From Alphaproteobacteria bacterium (lineage in GTDB: Bacteria; Pseudomonadota; Alphaproteobacteria; Rhodobacterales; Rhodobacteraceae), in contig JAUHWT010000005.1 in the NCBI GenBank assembly GCA_030427145.1, positions 124,001-188,000 on the forward strand: DNA of 64,000 bases, given 5' to 3'. Below are positions 8,653-18,053 of this stretch, piece after piece. The notes under the pieces are model-generated. The model saw nothing but the letters and a program-made list of their open reading frames with translations. It made no database searches and was not told where the DNA came from. A program made the translations under genes and the position numbers. Positions within the stretch are counted from its first letter, which is position 1, and the number at the start of each line of letters is the position of its first letter.

Positions 8653-9672
8653 ATGTCCAAAACCGACCGCCTGTCCCTTGCCGTTGACGCCGGCGAACTT
8701 CGCCTGCCCGACACCGGCTCCACCGTCTTTCTGCGCGCCGAACCCGCCGGGTTTCTGACGCGCGACCTGCCCGTTCTGTGCGAGCAGTCCTTCCGCCCCA
8801 ACCATGACCGCCTCGCCGATGAGGGGCTGAACGTCAGCCCGCGGGTCGAGACCGAGGACGCGGGTCTTGTGATCGTCAACGCCACCCGCAGCCGCGCCGA
8901 AAACCTCGGCAACGTGGCCCGTGGTCTCGCCATGCTCCGCCCCGGCGGCACGCTCGCGGTCAACGGCAACAAGACCGATGGCATCGACAGCCTGGTGCGC
9001 CAGGTGGGCAAGGCCCTCCCCGCCGCCAGCACCTGGGTCAAGGCTCATGGCCGTGTCTCTTTCTTCGAACGTCCCGACGCCCTGCCTGCGGAGGCCGCGG
9101 ACTGGACCGCCGGGGCCGCGCCCTCAAAAAATGAGGAAGGCTTCTGGACCATGGCCGGGGTGTTTTCCCCGGACGGGTCGGATCCGGGCAGCCACCGTCT
9201 GGTGGAGGCGTTCGACAAGCGGGTGCGTGGCCGTGTCGCCGATCTCGGCGCGGGCTGGGGCTGGCTCTCGGCACTTGCCCTGCATACCTGCGACAAGATC
9301 ACCGGTATTGACCTTTATGAGGCTGAAAGCCGCGCGCTGGACTGTGCCGAGCGCAATGTGGCCGATCCGCGCGCGGGGTTTCACTGGGCCGATGTGCCTT
9401 CGCTGCCGCGCATGACGGAGCCTTATGACACCGTGATCTGCAACCCGCCCTTTCATCAGGGCCGGGCCGCGGAGCCCGATCTGGGGGCCGCCTTCATCGC
9501 GACCGCCGCGCGCATCATGAAACCCGCCGCGACGCTTTTCATGGTCGCCAACCGTCAGTTGCCCTACGAGGCCGCGCTCGACGCGAACTTCGGCCACTGG
9601 AAGCAGCTCTCCGCCGACCGAAACTTCAAGGTGATCCTCGCCGCCCGACCAAAGCGCAGGACCGGGCGATAG
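8653..9672 (+). CDS. RsmC-like 16S rRNA guanine-N2 methyltransferase
   Basis: A 339-residue class I methyltransferase of the RsmC/RlmG type: a degenerate N-terminal methyltransferase domain (about 1-165) followed by a catalytic domain. The catalytic half shows the SAM-binding motif VADLGAGWGWLS near residue 195 and the NPPFHQG motif typical of guanine-N2 methyltransferases acting on rRNA. By family it should modify G1207 of 16S RNA, but RsmC and RlmG are hard to separate by eye. It starts 19 bases after clpS and is probably cotranscribed. Confidence 0.85.
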   Translation: MSKTDRLSLAVDAGELRLPDTGSTVFLRAEPAGFLTRDLPVLCEQSFRPNHDRLADEGLNVSPRVETEDAGLVIVNATRSRAENLGNVARGLAMLRPGGTLAVNGNKTDGIDSLVRQVGKALPAASTWVKAHGRVSFFERPDALPAEAADWTAGAAPSKNEEGFWTMAGVFSPDGSDPGSHRLVEAFDKRVRGRVADLGAGWGWLSALALHTCDKITGIDLYEAESRALDCAERNVADPRAGFHWADVPSLPRMTEPYDTVICNPPFHQGRAAEPDLGAAFIATAARIMKPAATLFMVANRQLPYEAALDANFGHWKQLSADRNFKVILAARPKRRTGR

Positions 9673-9689
9673 TGGATTTGCCACTGCGA

Positions 9690-9741
9690 CGCATCCGCGC
9701 CAAACCAGGGGCGGCCCTGCCCGGCGTAAACACCGGGCGGA
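9690..9741 (+). repeat. Three-hairpin repeat, degenerate copy D
   Basis: The gap between the RsmC-like gene and dapE holds the right end of the repeat family: terminal hairpin GCCCGGCG (9719-9726) with CACCGGGC (9731-9738, one C-A mismatch), preceded by GGGGCGG and CTGCCC as in copy B. The long outer stem is missing or deleted. Confidence 0.55.
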
Positions 9742-9788
9742 ACAGCTGACATGACACCGGCCCACACTTTATCCGCAAGGAGACCCAA

Positions 9789-10925
9789 ATGACCGACCCG
9801 GTCCAGCTGACCGCCGACCTGATCCGCTGCCCCTCCGTCACGCCGGAAGAGGGCGGTGCCATCCAACTGCTGGAAAAGCTCCTGTCCGAGGCCGGTTTCC
9901 GCACCCACCGACCCGACCGCAACGGCATCGCCAACCTCTATGCAGTCTGGGGCGAAAGCGGACCGACGCTCGGCTTCAACGGGCATACCGATGTCGTGCC
10001 GACCGGTGACGAAAACGCCTGGGACCACCCGCCTTTTGCGGCCGAAATCCACGACGGCATCATGTTCGGCCGGGGCGCCCAGGACATGAAATCCGCCGAC
10101 GCGGCGTTCGTGGCCGCCGCCATCGACTTCGTCAAAAACACCCCTCCCGAGGGCCGCATCGCCATCGCCATCACCGGTGATGAGGAAGGCGACGGCGTGG
10201 ACGGAACAAAGGCAATCCTCGACTGGATGGAAGAGGCGGGCGAGAAGATCGACCACTGCATCGTGGGCGAGCCGACCTGCCCCGCGAACATGGGTGAAAT
10301 GATCAAAATCGGCCGTCGCGGGTCGATTACCGCCTACCTCACCGCCACCGGCACCCAGGGCCATTCCGCCTACCCACACAGGGCGAACAACCCGATCCCG
10401 GCCATGGTCCACCTGCTCGACCGGTTTGCCAGCAAGGAGCTTGACCAGGGCACCGACCATTTCGACCCGTCAACGCTCGCCATCACCAGCGTCGATGTGG
10501 GCAACAGGGCCAACAACGTGATCCCGGCCGAAATCCGTGCGATGATGAACATCCGCTTCAATGACCGGCACAGTTCCGACAGCCTCTCGGAAATGATCCG
10601 CGCAGAGGCCGCCAGGGTGGCGGGGCAGTTTGGCGTGAAAATTGGCGTCGAATTCCGTGTCACCGGCGAGAGCTTCATCACCGAGCCTGGTCCCTTCGTG
10701 GAGCTTGTCGCCAACGCGGTCGAGGCCGTCACGGGTGTCACGCCCGAACTCTCCACCACCGGTGGCACGTCGGACGCGCGCTACATCAAAAACCACTGCC
10801 CGGTCGTGGAATTCGGCCTTGTCGGCAATACCATGCACCAGATCAACGAGCGCGTCCCGGTTGATGAGATAACCGCCCTGCGCGACGTGTATGCCCGCGT
10901 GCTGAAGGACTATTTCAGCGGCTGA
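9789..10925 (+). CDS. dapE: Succinyl-diaminopimelate desuccinylase
   Basis: A zinc-dependent M20 peptidase-family hydrolase that releases succinate from N-succinyl-LL-diaminopimelate, giving LL-diaminopimelate for lysine and peptidoglycan. Metal and catalytic residues are visible in [12 protein letters not shown] (His, Asp), GRGAQDMKS and TGDEEGDG (catalytic Glu, metal Glu), and near the end in [12 protein letters not shown] (His). The dimerisation domain lies between. The 378-residue length is normal. AAGGAGA at 9776-9782 sets the ATG. dapD and other lysine genes are not adjacent. Confidence 0.95.
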   Translation: MTDPVQLTADLIRCPSVTPEEGGAIQLLEKLLSEAGFRTHRPDRNGIANLYAVWGESGPTLGFNGHTDVVPTGDENAWDHPPFAAEIHDGIMFGRGAQDMKSADAAFVAAAIDFVKNTPPEGRIAIAITGDEEGDGVDGTKAILDWMEEAGEKIDHCIVGEPTCPANMGEMIKIGRRGSITAYLTATGTQGHSAYPHRANNPIPAMVHLLDRFASKELDQGTDHFDPSTLAITSVDVGNRANNVIPAEIRAMMNIRFNDRHSSDSLSEMIRAEAARVAGQFGVKIGVEFRVTGESFITEPGPFVELVANAVEAVTGVTPELSTTGGTSDARYIKNHCPVVEFGLVGNTMHQINERVPVDEITALRDVYARVLKDYFSG

Positions 10926-10941
10926 TCCGGCCGGAATGGCA

Positions 10942-10963
10942 CGGGGCGACAGGTGCCGCCCCG
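10942..10963. terminator. GC-rich hairpin between convergent genes
   Basis: CGGGGCG (10942-10948) pairs with CGCCCCG (10957-10963) between the dapE stop and the subtilisin stop. There is no T-tract, so it is only a possible terminator or 3' end stabiliser for both strands. Confidence 0.4.
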
Positions 10964-10970
10964 GACATCC

Positions 10971-12218
10971 TCAAACCGGCTGGCCCTCAAACGCGTCGGT
11001 TTCGGCATCGGCAACCGCCGGTCCGGTTGAGCCACCCACGAAAGCCATGCCCGCACCGCGGTCGGCCAGATCGGTATCGGGCGCAAACCCGTCCACCCTG
11101 GCCCGGACCCTCAGACGCGCCCGCACGGTCTCTGCGTCGGATGGTACGGCGGCATCGTCGCGCACCTCCTGCCAGAGCAACGCCGCGACACCGGCCACAT
11201 GCGGACAGGCCATGGAGGTGCCGTTCAGCGTTTTCAGCCCGCCACCCGACGCCGCCGAGAGAATATTGACGCCCGGCCCGGTAATCGTCGCGTCAGTGTT
11301 GGAGAAATAGGCGATCCGGTATCCGTCCCGCCCCTGCCCGGCGGCGGCCACCGAAATCACGTCCTCGGCCGCGGCCGGGAGACTGGCCGACACCTCGAAA
11401 TTGGGATTGTCATTGCGGCGGCTCTCATTGCCCGCCGCGGCCACCACCACGGAACTGTTGCCCAGCATCGCCCGCGCCTGCACCACTTCCATAAGCGCAT
11501 CAAACATGCGCAGGTTCTCGCGATAGCCCACCAGAGCCGCCGAGGTCGCCACATCCAGCGGCCAGCCATTGTTGACAAGCCAGGCCACGAAGCCAGGAAA
11601 ATCGAAGCCGAGCGACATGGAGATCACGTCCGCCTCCTCTCGGGCGGCCCATTCAATGGCGTCGAAGATCATTTTGGAGCTGCCACCGCCATCATTGCCC
11701 AGCACCTTGCCGATCAGAACATCCGTCACGCCCGGCGCCACACCGATCCGGGTGCCCTCCACGTCGCGGCCAAATATCGTGCCCGCACAATGCGTGCCAT
11801 GCCCGTTCAGATCGCCATCGCCGTCGCCGGAAAAGTCCCGCTGGGTGAAAGTGACACCCGCAAACGCCTCATGCCCCGCATCCACGCCGGTATCGAGCAC
11901 CGCAACCCGCGTTCCCGCGCCGGTCAGCGCGCTGTTTGAGGCCCCGACAGCATCAATGCCCCAGGCGGTGGTGGCGTCCGCGAGCCCCATATCGGCCAGG
12001 GGCGCAATCAGCCGCGTGGGCATGTCCGGTGCAATGGCCCGCACGGTCGGATCCCGCGCGATCTCCTGACGGCCATTGGCGTCAAGTGTCTCGAACTCGA
12101 TTGTCGCCTCAGCCTCGGTTTCCGACCTGAAATGGCGCGTCACCCCAAAGGAGCCGACGCCCGGAAACTCCTCATCCGCCGGGTTCGGCATACGCAGGAC
12201 GATATGTGTATTTTGCAT
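10971..12218 (-). CDS. Subtilisin-like serine peptidase (family S8), no visible signal peptide
   Basis: A 415-residue subtilase. The catalytic triad is complete: Asp in VAVLDTGVDAGH (about residue 110), His in NGHGTHCAGT (about 139) and Ser in LNGTSMACPHVAG (about 340); the oxyanion Asn is in AAAGNESR. The first 75 residues look like a short pro-domain (VRAIAPDMPTRLIAP just before the mature domain). No hydrophobic signal sequence is present, so it either stays in the cytoplasm or leaves by a leaderless route. A roughly 45-residue insertion after the ISMSLGF strand is longer than in minimal subtilisins. ATG at 12218 with GGGAG upstream. Substrate unknown. Confidence 0.9.
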   Translation of the reverse strand: MQNTHIVLRMPNPADEEFPGVGSFGVTRHFRSETEAEATIEFETLDANGRQEIARDPTVRAIAPDMPTRLIAPLADMGLADATTAWGIDAVGASNSALTGAGTRVAVLDTGVDAGHEAFAGVTFTQRDFSGDGDGDLNGHGTHCAGTIFGRDVEGTRIGVAPGVTDVLIGKVLGNDGGGSSKMIFDAIEWAAREEADVISMSLGFDFPGFVAWLVNNGWPLDVATSAALVGYRENLRMFDALMEVVQARAMLGNSSVVVAAAGNESRRNDNPNFEVSASLPAAAEDVISVAAAGQGRDGYRIAYFSNTDATITGPGVNILSAASGGGLKTLNGTSMACPHVAGVAALLWQEVRDDAAVPSDAETVRARLRVRARVDGFAPDTDLADRGAGMAFVGGSTGPAVADAETDAFEGQPV

Positions 12219-12411
12219 GATGAACTCACTCCCGAAATAAATTATCTGAAATCCGGCCGGCTACAAATCCGCGCGACCGCGTCGGGACCATACCACAAAA
12301 CCGGCGCAAAAAGTAGTCGCGATCCGATTATGGTCGCCGGCCTGCATGGACAGTGCCCCACGCCCGCGCTAAGCGCACGGGCCTCAAGGCAGATGTAAGG
12401 GAGTACAACCA

Positions 12412-13038
12412 TTGCCCGAACCGGATGTTCTTTCCGTATTCCTGCTCGCGGCCGTGGCTCTGGGGCTCGCGCCTGGCCCGGACAACATTTTCGTGCTGAC
12501 CCAGTCGGCCCTCTACGGCCGCCCCGCCGGGTTCGCGGTGACACTTGGCCTCTGCACGGGACTTTTGGTCCACACCACCGCTGTCGCCCTGGGTGTCGCG
12601 GCCATCGTCGCGACCTCGGCCATGGCGTTTACCGCCATCAAGCTGATTGGAGCCGCGTATCTTCTGTACCTCGCCTGGCAGGCGGTGAGAGCAGGCAGCA
12701 CGCGGCTCGCGGACCAGGGCGGCACGCAGCCCGCGCTGTCCCGGCTCTATCGCCGTGGCATCGTGATGAACATCACCAACCCCAAGGTCGCGATATTCTT
12801 CCTCGCCTTCCTGCCCCAGTTCGCCGACGCCGCCTCCGGGCCGCTTGCGCTGCAGCTCATGGTGCTTGGCGGTTTTTTTATCCTGGCAACGCTGGTGGTG
12901 TTTGGCGGCATCGCCCTTTGCGCGGGTTTTCTCGGCGAGCATCTGAAACACTCGCCGCGGGCGCAGGTGGTCCTCAACCGCATTGCGGCTGTGGTCTTTG
13001 CCGGTCTGGCGGCCCGTCTGCTGGTGACCGAACGCTGA
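12412..13038 (+). CDS. LysE family amino-acid exporter
   Basis: A 208-residue inner-membrane exporter of the LysE/RhtB family, with about six hydrophobic segments. The family signature LGLAPGPDNIFVLTQSALYGRPAG is interrupted only in length and lies at residues 15-38; the NITNPKVAIFFLAFLPQF signature sits in the middle. The start is a TTG at 12412, eight bases after AAGGGAG; no ATG fits. The substrate cannot be told from sequence. A GCCCG/CGGGC hairpin (12362-12382) lies in the upstream gap. Confidence 0.9.
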   Translation: MPEPDVLSVFLLAAVALGLAPGPDNIFVLTQSALYGRPAGFAVTLGLCTGLLVHTTAVALGVAAIVATSAMAFTAIKLIGAAYLLYLAWQAVRAGSTRLADQGGTQPALSRLYRRGIVMNITNPKVAIFFLAFLPQFADAASGPLALQLMVLGGFFILATLVVFGGIALCAGFLGEHLKHSPRAQVVLNRIAAVVFAGLAARLLVTER

Positions 13039-13055
13039 GCGGCCCCCCGCGGGGA

Positions 13056-14153
13056 TCAGGTATTGAAGAGGAAGTGCAGGACGTCGCCGTCCTTAACCTG
13101 ATAGTTTTTGCCCTCGGCGCGCAGCTTGCCGGCCTCGCGCGCCGCCTGTTCCCCGCCCAGCGCCACGAAATCGTCATAGGCCACTGTCTCGGCCCGGATG
13201 AAACCGCGCTCAAAATCGCCATGGATCACGCCCGCCGCCTGTGGCGCCGTCGCGCCCACCGGAATGGTCCAGGCCCGCGCCTCTTTCGGCCCAACGGTGA
13301 AATAGGTCTGAAGGCCGAGCAGGGCATGGCCCGCCGTAATGATGCGGTCGAGCCCGGATTCCTCCAGCCCCAGCGATTCCAGAAACTCGTCCCGCTCCGC
13401 GTCGTCGAGCTGGGCGATCTCCTCCTCGATGGCCGCCGAGATCACGACACTCGCAGCCCCCGTGGCCTCCGCCATTTTGGCAACCGCGGCCGAGTACTCA
13501 TTGCCCTCCGCCGCCGCGTCCTCGTCCACGTTGCAAACATAAAGCACGGGCTTTGACGTCAGAAGCTGCAACAACCGCCAGTTCCGCGCGTCCTCCGCGG
13601 CCACCTCAACCGACCGGGCCGGCTTGCCGTTTTCCAGCGCTTCCTTGGCCATCAGCAGAAGCCGGTTCTGGTCCTGCGCGTCGCGGTCATTGCCCTTGAG
13701 CTTGCGCACCAAACCGGCAATCCGCTTCTCGACGCTTTCCAGATCCGCGAGCATCAGCTCGGTCTCAATAGTCTCCGCATCCGCAACCGGGTCAACGCGC
13801 CCGTCCACATGGGTGACGTCGTCATCCTCGAAACAGCGCAGAACATGGGCAATCGCGTCGCATTCGCGGATATTGGCCAGGAACTGGTTGCCAAGCCCCT
13901 CACCTTTCGAGGCTCCCTTCACCAGCCCCGCAATGTCCACGAAGGTCATGCGGGTGGGAATGATCTGTTTTGAGCTGGCAATCGCGGCCAGTTTGTCGAG
14001 CCGCGCATCCGGCACGTTCACGTCGCCCACATTCGGCTCAATCGTGCAGAACGGAAAATTCGCCGCCTGCGCCGCCGCCGTCCGCGTCAGCGCGTTAAAC
14101 AGCGTCGATTTTCCCACATTCGGCAGCCCAACAATACCGGTCTTAAAGCCCAT
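13056..14153 (-). CDS. ychF: Ribosome-binding ATPase YchF
   Basis: An Obg-family P-loop protein that prefers ATP and associates with ribosomes; in E. coli it is linked to the oxidative stress response. Motifs: [15 protein letters not shown] (P-loop), [17 protein letters not shown] (G3 region), the coiled-coil middle, and a TGS domain at the C-terminus with VGPKEARAW and LHFLFNT. The ATG at 14153 follows GGAGG by five bases, giving 366 residues, the usual length. In many relatives ychF neighbours pth, but here pth is 23 kb away. Confidence 0.96.
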   Translation of the reverse strand: MGFKTGIVGLPNVGKSTLFNALTRTAAAQAANFPFCTIEPNVGDVNVPDARLDKLAAIASSKQIIPTRMTFVDIAGLVKGASKGEGLGNQFLANIRECDAIAHVLRCFEDDDVTHVDGRVDPVADAETIETELMLADLESVEKRIAGLVRKLKGNDRDAQDQNRLLLMAKEALENGKPARSVEVAAEDARNWRLLQLLTSKPVLYVCNVDEDAAAEGNEYSAAVAKMAEATGAASVVISAAIEEEIAQLDDAERDEFLESLGLEESGLDRIITAGHALLGLQTYFTVGPKEARAWTIPVGATAPQAAGVIHGDFERGFIRAETVAYDDFVALGGEQAAREAGKLRAEGKNYQVKDGDVLHFLFNT

Positions 14154-14241
14154 CCGGACCTCCAATTTCGCGTTTCGCGCATCTAGGGCAGGCAGGGCAT
14201 GGGGGTCAAGTGTACTGGTTTATCCGTACTTCCCACGCGGT

Positions 14242-14321
14242 GAGGGCAGCGCCAGCCGCGGGCGAAGCGAAGCGCCGCCCATGGGGGCGGTTGGCGCTGC
14301 CCGGTGTACCACCGGGCGGGA
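14242..14321 (+). repeat. Three-hairpin intergenic repeat, copy B
   Basis: An 80-base element in the gap between divergent ychF and trpA. The outer stem pairs 14244-14259 with 14287-14302 (15 Watson-Crick pairs and one G-T). It encloses a short hairpin (GGCG/CGCC) and is followed by hairpin GCCCGGTG/CACCGGGC at 14299-14317. Relative to copy A the stem has changed on both sides with pairing kept. It sits where promoters for both flanking genes must lie. Confidence 0.75.
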
Positions 14322-14423
14322 CGGCTGTTACGGCAACTCGTTAACCCCAGAACCCCCTACCTCCCCGCTTGATTCTCCCCCCTTCCTGGGTCAAACACAT
14401 GCCCGGACATCGGGTGAGGACAC

Positions 14424-15215
14424 ATGACACGTATCGACCGCAAATTCGCGCAACTGGCCCATGACGGCAAAAAGGCCTTCGTGGCATTCGTCATGGCCGG
14501 CGACCCGGACTACGACCGCTCGCTTGAGGTCATCAAAGGCCTGCCCGGCGCGGGCGTCGACGTGATCGAACTTGGAATGCCCTTCACCGACCCCATGGCC
14601 GACGGCCCCGCCATCCAGCTTGCGGGCCAGCGGGCGCTGAAAGCCGGCATGAACATGGACCGCACCCTGGAAATGGTCCGCGCCTTCCGCGAAACCGACG
14701 ACACCACACCCATCGTGCTCATGGGCTATTACAACCCGGTCTATGCCAGGGGCGTCGACAAATTCCTTGCCGATGCAACCGCCGCCGGCGTCGACGGCCT
14801 GATTATCGTGGACCTGCCGCCGGAGGAGGATGACGAGCTCTGCATCCCCGCCACCCGCGAGGGCATCAATTTCATTCGGCTCGCCACACCGACCACGGAT
14901 GACAAACGCCTGCCCAAGGTGCTCACCAACACCACCGGCTTCGTCTACTACGTCTCCATCACCGGCATTACAGGCGCGGCGGAGGCAAATGCCGCAAAGG
15001 TTCAGCCCGAGGTGTCCCGCATCAAGACCGCCACCGACCTGCCCATCTGCGTGGGCTTCGGCATCAAAACGCCCGACGGCGCCCGCGCCATGGCCGAGGT
15101 GGCCGACGGTGTTGTGGTGGGCTCCGCCATCGTGCAAAAACTGGCGGAAGGTGCGGATGCCGGATCCGTCCTTGAATTTGTTGAGGGCCTCAGCAGCGCG
15201 GTTCACTCGGTCTGA
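14424..15215 (+). CDS. trpA: Tryptophan synthase alpha subunit
   Basis: Cleaves indole-3-glycerol phosphate to indole and glyceraldehyde 3-phosphate; indole is passed to TrpB through a tunnel. The catalytic Glu is in [17 protein letters not shown] and the catalytic Asp in the same block; phosphate-binding segments VGFGIKTPD and VVVGSAIV are present. 263 residues, standard. It is 27 kb from trpB and trpF (42.2-44.1 kb), so the trp genes are split. A TAXI protein follows 51 bases downstream. Confidence 0.97.
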   Translation: MTRIDRKFAQLAHDGKKAFVAFVMAGDPDYDRSLEVIKGLPGAGVDVIELGMPFTDPMADGPAIQLAGQRALKAGMNMDRTLEMVRAFRETDDTTPIVLMGYYNPVYARGVDKFLADATAAGVDGLIIVDLPPEEDDELCIPATREGINFIRLATPTTDDKRLPKVLTNTTGFVYYVSITGITGAAEANAAKVQPEVSRIKTATDLPICVGFGIKTPDGARAMAEVADGVVVGSAIVQKLAEGADAGSVLEFVEGLSSAVHSV

Positions 15216-15266
15216 CGACACGCCGCTCCCGCGCCGCGGGCCCGCCAGACCAGCGGAGGAAACACC

Positions 15267-16574
15267 GTGTTTTCAAACCGGACGGGCCTCAGCGGCGTAA
15301 AAATCCTGCTCCTCACCATTCTGGTGGTCCTGGCCGGGCTGGTCATCCTCAAACGCCTCCAGGACCTGCTGCCGCCTGACAGCCTGACCTTTGCCGCCGG
15401 ACGCGGGGACAGCGCCTATTACCAGCTGGCACAGCGCTATCAGGACATTCTCGCCACGGACGGGGTCGAGGTCACCATCATCGACACCGCCGGATCGGTT
15501 GAGAACGCGGACCTGCTCGGCCGCGGCGAGGCCGACGTGGCCTTCCTCCAGGGTGGCATCCCGCTCACCGGCAACAGCGAAAACCTCGAGGCCATTGCCG
15601 CAACCTTCCTGGAACCCCTGTGGATTTTCCACCGGGGCATGCTGATCAACCCGTCCGACCCCATCAACTGGGACACGCTCAACGTCGCCGTGGGCGAGGA
15701 CGGCAGCGGCACGCGCTATGTGGTCGACGCGCTGGTCTCGGCCATGGACACGCGCCTGATCACCGAAAACGCCCTGCCCATCGGCGGCAGCGCGGCTGTG
15801 GATGCCCTGGGTACCGGCGAGGCGGATGTGGCGCTTTTCGTCGCCCCGGTCAGCGCCCCCTACCTTCAGGATCTGTTCAGCCGCCACGACACCCCGCCCA
15901 TCGCGGTGCGCGACGGCGAGGCCCTGGTTAGGCAGCTGCCTTTCGTGCAACTGGCCAAGATCCCCCGCTCCGGCCTTGACTATGCCGCCGTCCATCCCGC
16001 TCAGGACATCGAACTCATCGCCATGATCGGTCGGCTGGTGGCCCAGGCCGACCTGCACCCGGCCCTCGTCGACCGGCTGGTGAACGCCGCGCGCACCATC
16101 CATGCCGACCGGGACCTGATCACCGACAAAAACCAGTTCCCCAACACCACCGGCCTGAACATGGCCGTCAACGCCCAGGCCGCCAACCTGCTCTCCGGTC
16201 CACCCAGCGGGCTCTACAACTACCTGCCCTGGTGGGTCGTGGCCCAGATCAACAGCTTCGCGCTCCTGCTCCTGCCGCTCTTCGTGATCCTGGTGCCGCT
16301 CATGCGCATCCTGCCTGGCATCTACCGCTGGCGGATGCATTCCCGCGTCTACCGCCGCTACCCCGAACTGCTCGACATCGAACACGACGCCCTGCGCAAC
16401 ATGAAGGGCGCCGACCTCGACAGCCTGGAGACCCGCCTCCTCGACATCGAACGCGAGGTCGTGAACCTCAAACTCCCCGTTCGCTACCAGGAATACGCCT
16501 ATACCATGCGCATGCATATCGACCTGGTGCGGCAGAGGTTGGCAGCCATACGGGAGTTGCGCAAAGGGGAGTGA
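15267..16574 (+). CDS. TAXI-type TRAP solute-binding protein, membrane anchored
   Basis: A 435-residue protein of the TAXI family, the periplasmic binding subunits of some TRAP transporters. One hydrophobic segment at residues 11-29 can anchor or export it. The binding domain (about 38-330) contains the family pattern AAGRGDSAYYQLAQRY and GRGEADVAFLQGG. A second hydrophobic segment (about 330-350, SFALLLLPLFVILVPLM) is followed by a charged, helical tail of about 85 residues (LDSLETRLLDIEREVVNLK), which should lie in the cytoplasm. No TRAP permease gene is adjacent. The start is GTG at 15267, six bases after GGAGGA. Confidence 0.85.
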   Translation: MFSNRTGLSGVKILLLTILVVLAGLVILKRLQDLLPPDSLTFAAGRGDSAYYQLAQRYQDILATDGVEVTIIDTAGSVENADLLGRGEADVAFLQGGIPLTGNSENLEAIAATFLEPLWIFHRGMLINPSDPINWDTLNVAVGEDGSGTRYVVDALVSAMDTRLITENALPIGGSAAVDALGTGEADVALFVAPVSAPYLQDLFSRHDTPPIAVRDGEALVRQLPFVQLAKIPRSGLDYAAVHPAQDIELIAMIGRLVAQADLHPALVDRLVNAARTIHADRDLITDKNQFPNTTGLNMAVNAQAANLLSGPPSGLYNYLPWWVVAQINSFALLLLPLFVILVPLMRILPGIYRWRMHSRVYRRYPELLDIEHDALRNMKGADLDSLETRLLDIEREVVNLKLPVRYQEYAYTMRMHIDLVRQRLAAIRELRKGE

Positions 16575-16581
16575 GCGCCGC

Positions 16582-17520
16582 TCACCCGCCCTCCGGCGTC
16601 ACCTTGCCCGCAAACTCCGTCCGCACCACCGAGCGCAGAATGGTGCGGAGGTGGTTGATGCCCGCGTTCTTGCCCGAGGAGCGGCGCCGCACGAGGCCCA
16701 CGGACCGGGTGAACCGCCCCTGGCGGAACGGCCGTACGGCGATGGTCGTGTCCCGGCCCTCCACCTCCGACGCGACATAGAGCAGCGGCAGAAACGTCGC
16801 CCCCATCGCCATGCCCACCATCTGGCGCAGCGCGTCGAGACTGGTCCCCTCGTAGTCGCGCTGAAGCCCCGCCCCGACCTCGCCGCAGAGCGCACTGATC
16901 TGGTCGTGCAGCACATAAGCGGGCCCGAGACTGAGCATCACCAGCCCCTCGATATCCGCGTCCACAATGCCCTGCTTCCCGGCCAGCGGATGATCGACCG
17001 GAACCGCCAGGGCCAGCGGTTCGCGATAGAGCCGGTCCACCACCAGGTCATGCCCCGACACGGGCAGCTGCGTCAGAATGACGTCATGCTCGCCCAGTTC
17101 CAGTTCCGCCAGAAGGTCGCGCGGCGTCGTCTCACGCACATAGAGTTTCAGCTCCGGATGGGCCTGGTGCAGCGCGCCGACAACCCGCGGCAGAAGATAG
17201 GGGCCAATGGTAGGCGTCGTCCCCAGCCGGATGGTGCCCGTCGCCCCCGCCTGCAGGGAGACCGACACATCCACCAGGTCCTGAACCTGGGCCACAATCT
17301 CCCCGGCCCGCTCCCGCACCTCACGACCGGCCGGGGTCAGCCGAAACGGCCCCCGCCCCCGTTCATACAGACGCAGGTTGAGAAGCTCCTCCAGATTGGA
17401 AATCTGAACGCTGAGCGACGGCTGCGCGATACCAAGCTGCCGCGCCGCGCGCCCAAAATGCCCGGTATCGGCCAGAGCCACGAAGTATCTGAGCTGTTTA
17501 AGGCTCGGTAACGCCTTCAT
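16582..17520 (-). CDS. OxyR-like LysR family regulator lacking the peroxidatic cysteine
   Basis: A 312-residue LysR-type regulator. The N-terminal helix-turn-helix reads FVALADTGHFGRAARQLGIAQ. The effector domain follows E. coli OxyR closely in pattern: LGTTPTIGPYLLPRVVGALHQ and EGTSLDALRQMVGMAMGATFLP. At the position of OxyR Cys199 this protein has Tyr (GPAYVLHDQ), while the Cys208 equivalent is kept (SALCGEVGA). It therefore cannot form the usual disulfide. The promoter gap carries an ATAG-N7-CTAT motif (17549-17563), the OxyR/LysR type. It converges on the TAXI gene with seven bases between the stops. Confidence 0.88.
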   Translation of the reverse strand: MKALPSLKQLRYFVALADTGHFGRAARQLGIAQPSLSVQISNLEELLNLRLYERGRGPFRLTPAGREVRERAGEIVAQVQDLVDVSVSLQAGATGTIRLGTTPTIGPYLLPRVVGALHQAHPELKLYVRETTPRDLLAELELGEHDVILTQLPVSGHDLVVDRLYREPLALAVPVDHPLAGKQGIVDADIEGLVMLSLGPAYVLHDQISALCGEVGAGLQRDYEGTSLDALRQMVGMAMGATFLPLLYVASEVEGRDTTIAVRPFRQGRFTRSVGLVRRRSSGKNAGINHLRTILRSVVRTEFAGKVTPEGG

Positions 17521-17548
17521 CCGCCGCCGCGTCCCTTCCGAAACTTCA

Positions 17549-17582
17549 ATAGGAAATTTCTATCGAAATAAGAAATTTCATT
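17549..17582. promoter_or_regulatory. OxyR/LysR-type operator, two sites
   Basis: ATAG-N7-CTAT at 17549-17563 is followed 19 bases on by a weaker ATAA-N7-CATT at 17568-17582; both centre on the palindrome GAAATTTC. The site begins 29 bases upstream of the OxyR-like start codon and faces the DUF465 gene on the other side, a position suited to autoregulation. Confidence 0.65.
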
Positions 17583-17715
17583 GTCTTTTTCAAACCGCCG
17601 GAATCCCCAAATTCAGGGAACGGGAGCCGTGACGGCCTGGATCTTCCGGGCCGCCCCAGGCCCCCGCAACCTCAGGGACCCGCCCAGGGCCGGATCAAAA
17701 CAAGGAGAAACTGCA

Positions 17716-17952
17716 ATGAATGCCATACCGACCCCCCAAAACCTGTCTCTCGCCGCACGCGTCTCGCTGCTGAACATGCGCAAAAAGCGTCTCGAACGCG
17801 ATATTGCCACCGAGATGGGACGGCCGCTTCCCTGCAACATCGAACTCGGACGCCTGAAGCGCTCGAAACTGCGCCTCAAGGATGAAATCGCCTCGATCGA
17901 CGGCGTGCTCAGCACCCTGCAGCGCGTCGGCCCCGAACGCCGGGTGGGCTGA
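17716..17952 (+). CDS. Small helical DUF465 (YdcH-like) protein
   Basis: A 78-residue basic, helical protein. The segment LNMRKKRLERDIATEMGRPLP followed by ELGRLKRSKLRLKDEIASID matches the DUF465 pattern, in which an L-K--KL-LKDEI helix forms a hairpin coiled coil. AAGGAGA at 17702-17708 sets the ATG. Function of the family is unknown. It is divergent from the OxyR-like gene and could share its operator. Confidence 0.75.
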   Translation: MNAIPTPQNLSLAARVSLLNMRKKRLERDIATEMGRPLPCNIELGRLKRSKLRLKDEIASIDGVLSTLQRVGPERRVG

Positions 17953-18053
17953 CCACCCTCCGCGCGCCGTGGCGGAACTTCCCCCGGTCCCGATCGTTAA
18001 ACGTGACAGACGGTAACCGCCGCAAAACCAACGCCAACAGGGGGCGCAGACAC

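Noticed and set aside
15273-16517. A 414-codon minus-strand frame over the TAXI gene
   Set aside because: The plus-strand frame has a good ribosome-binding site, anchor helix and family motifs; the minus frame is low-complexity His/Val/Gly-rich.
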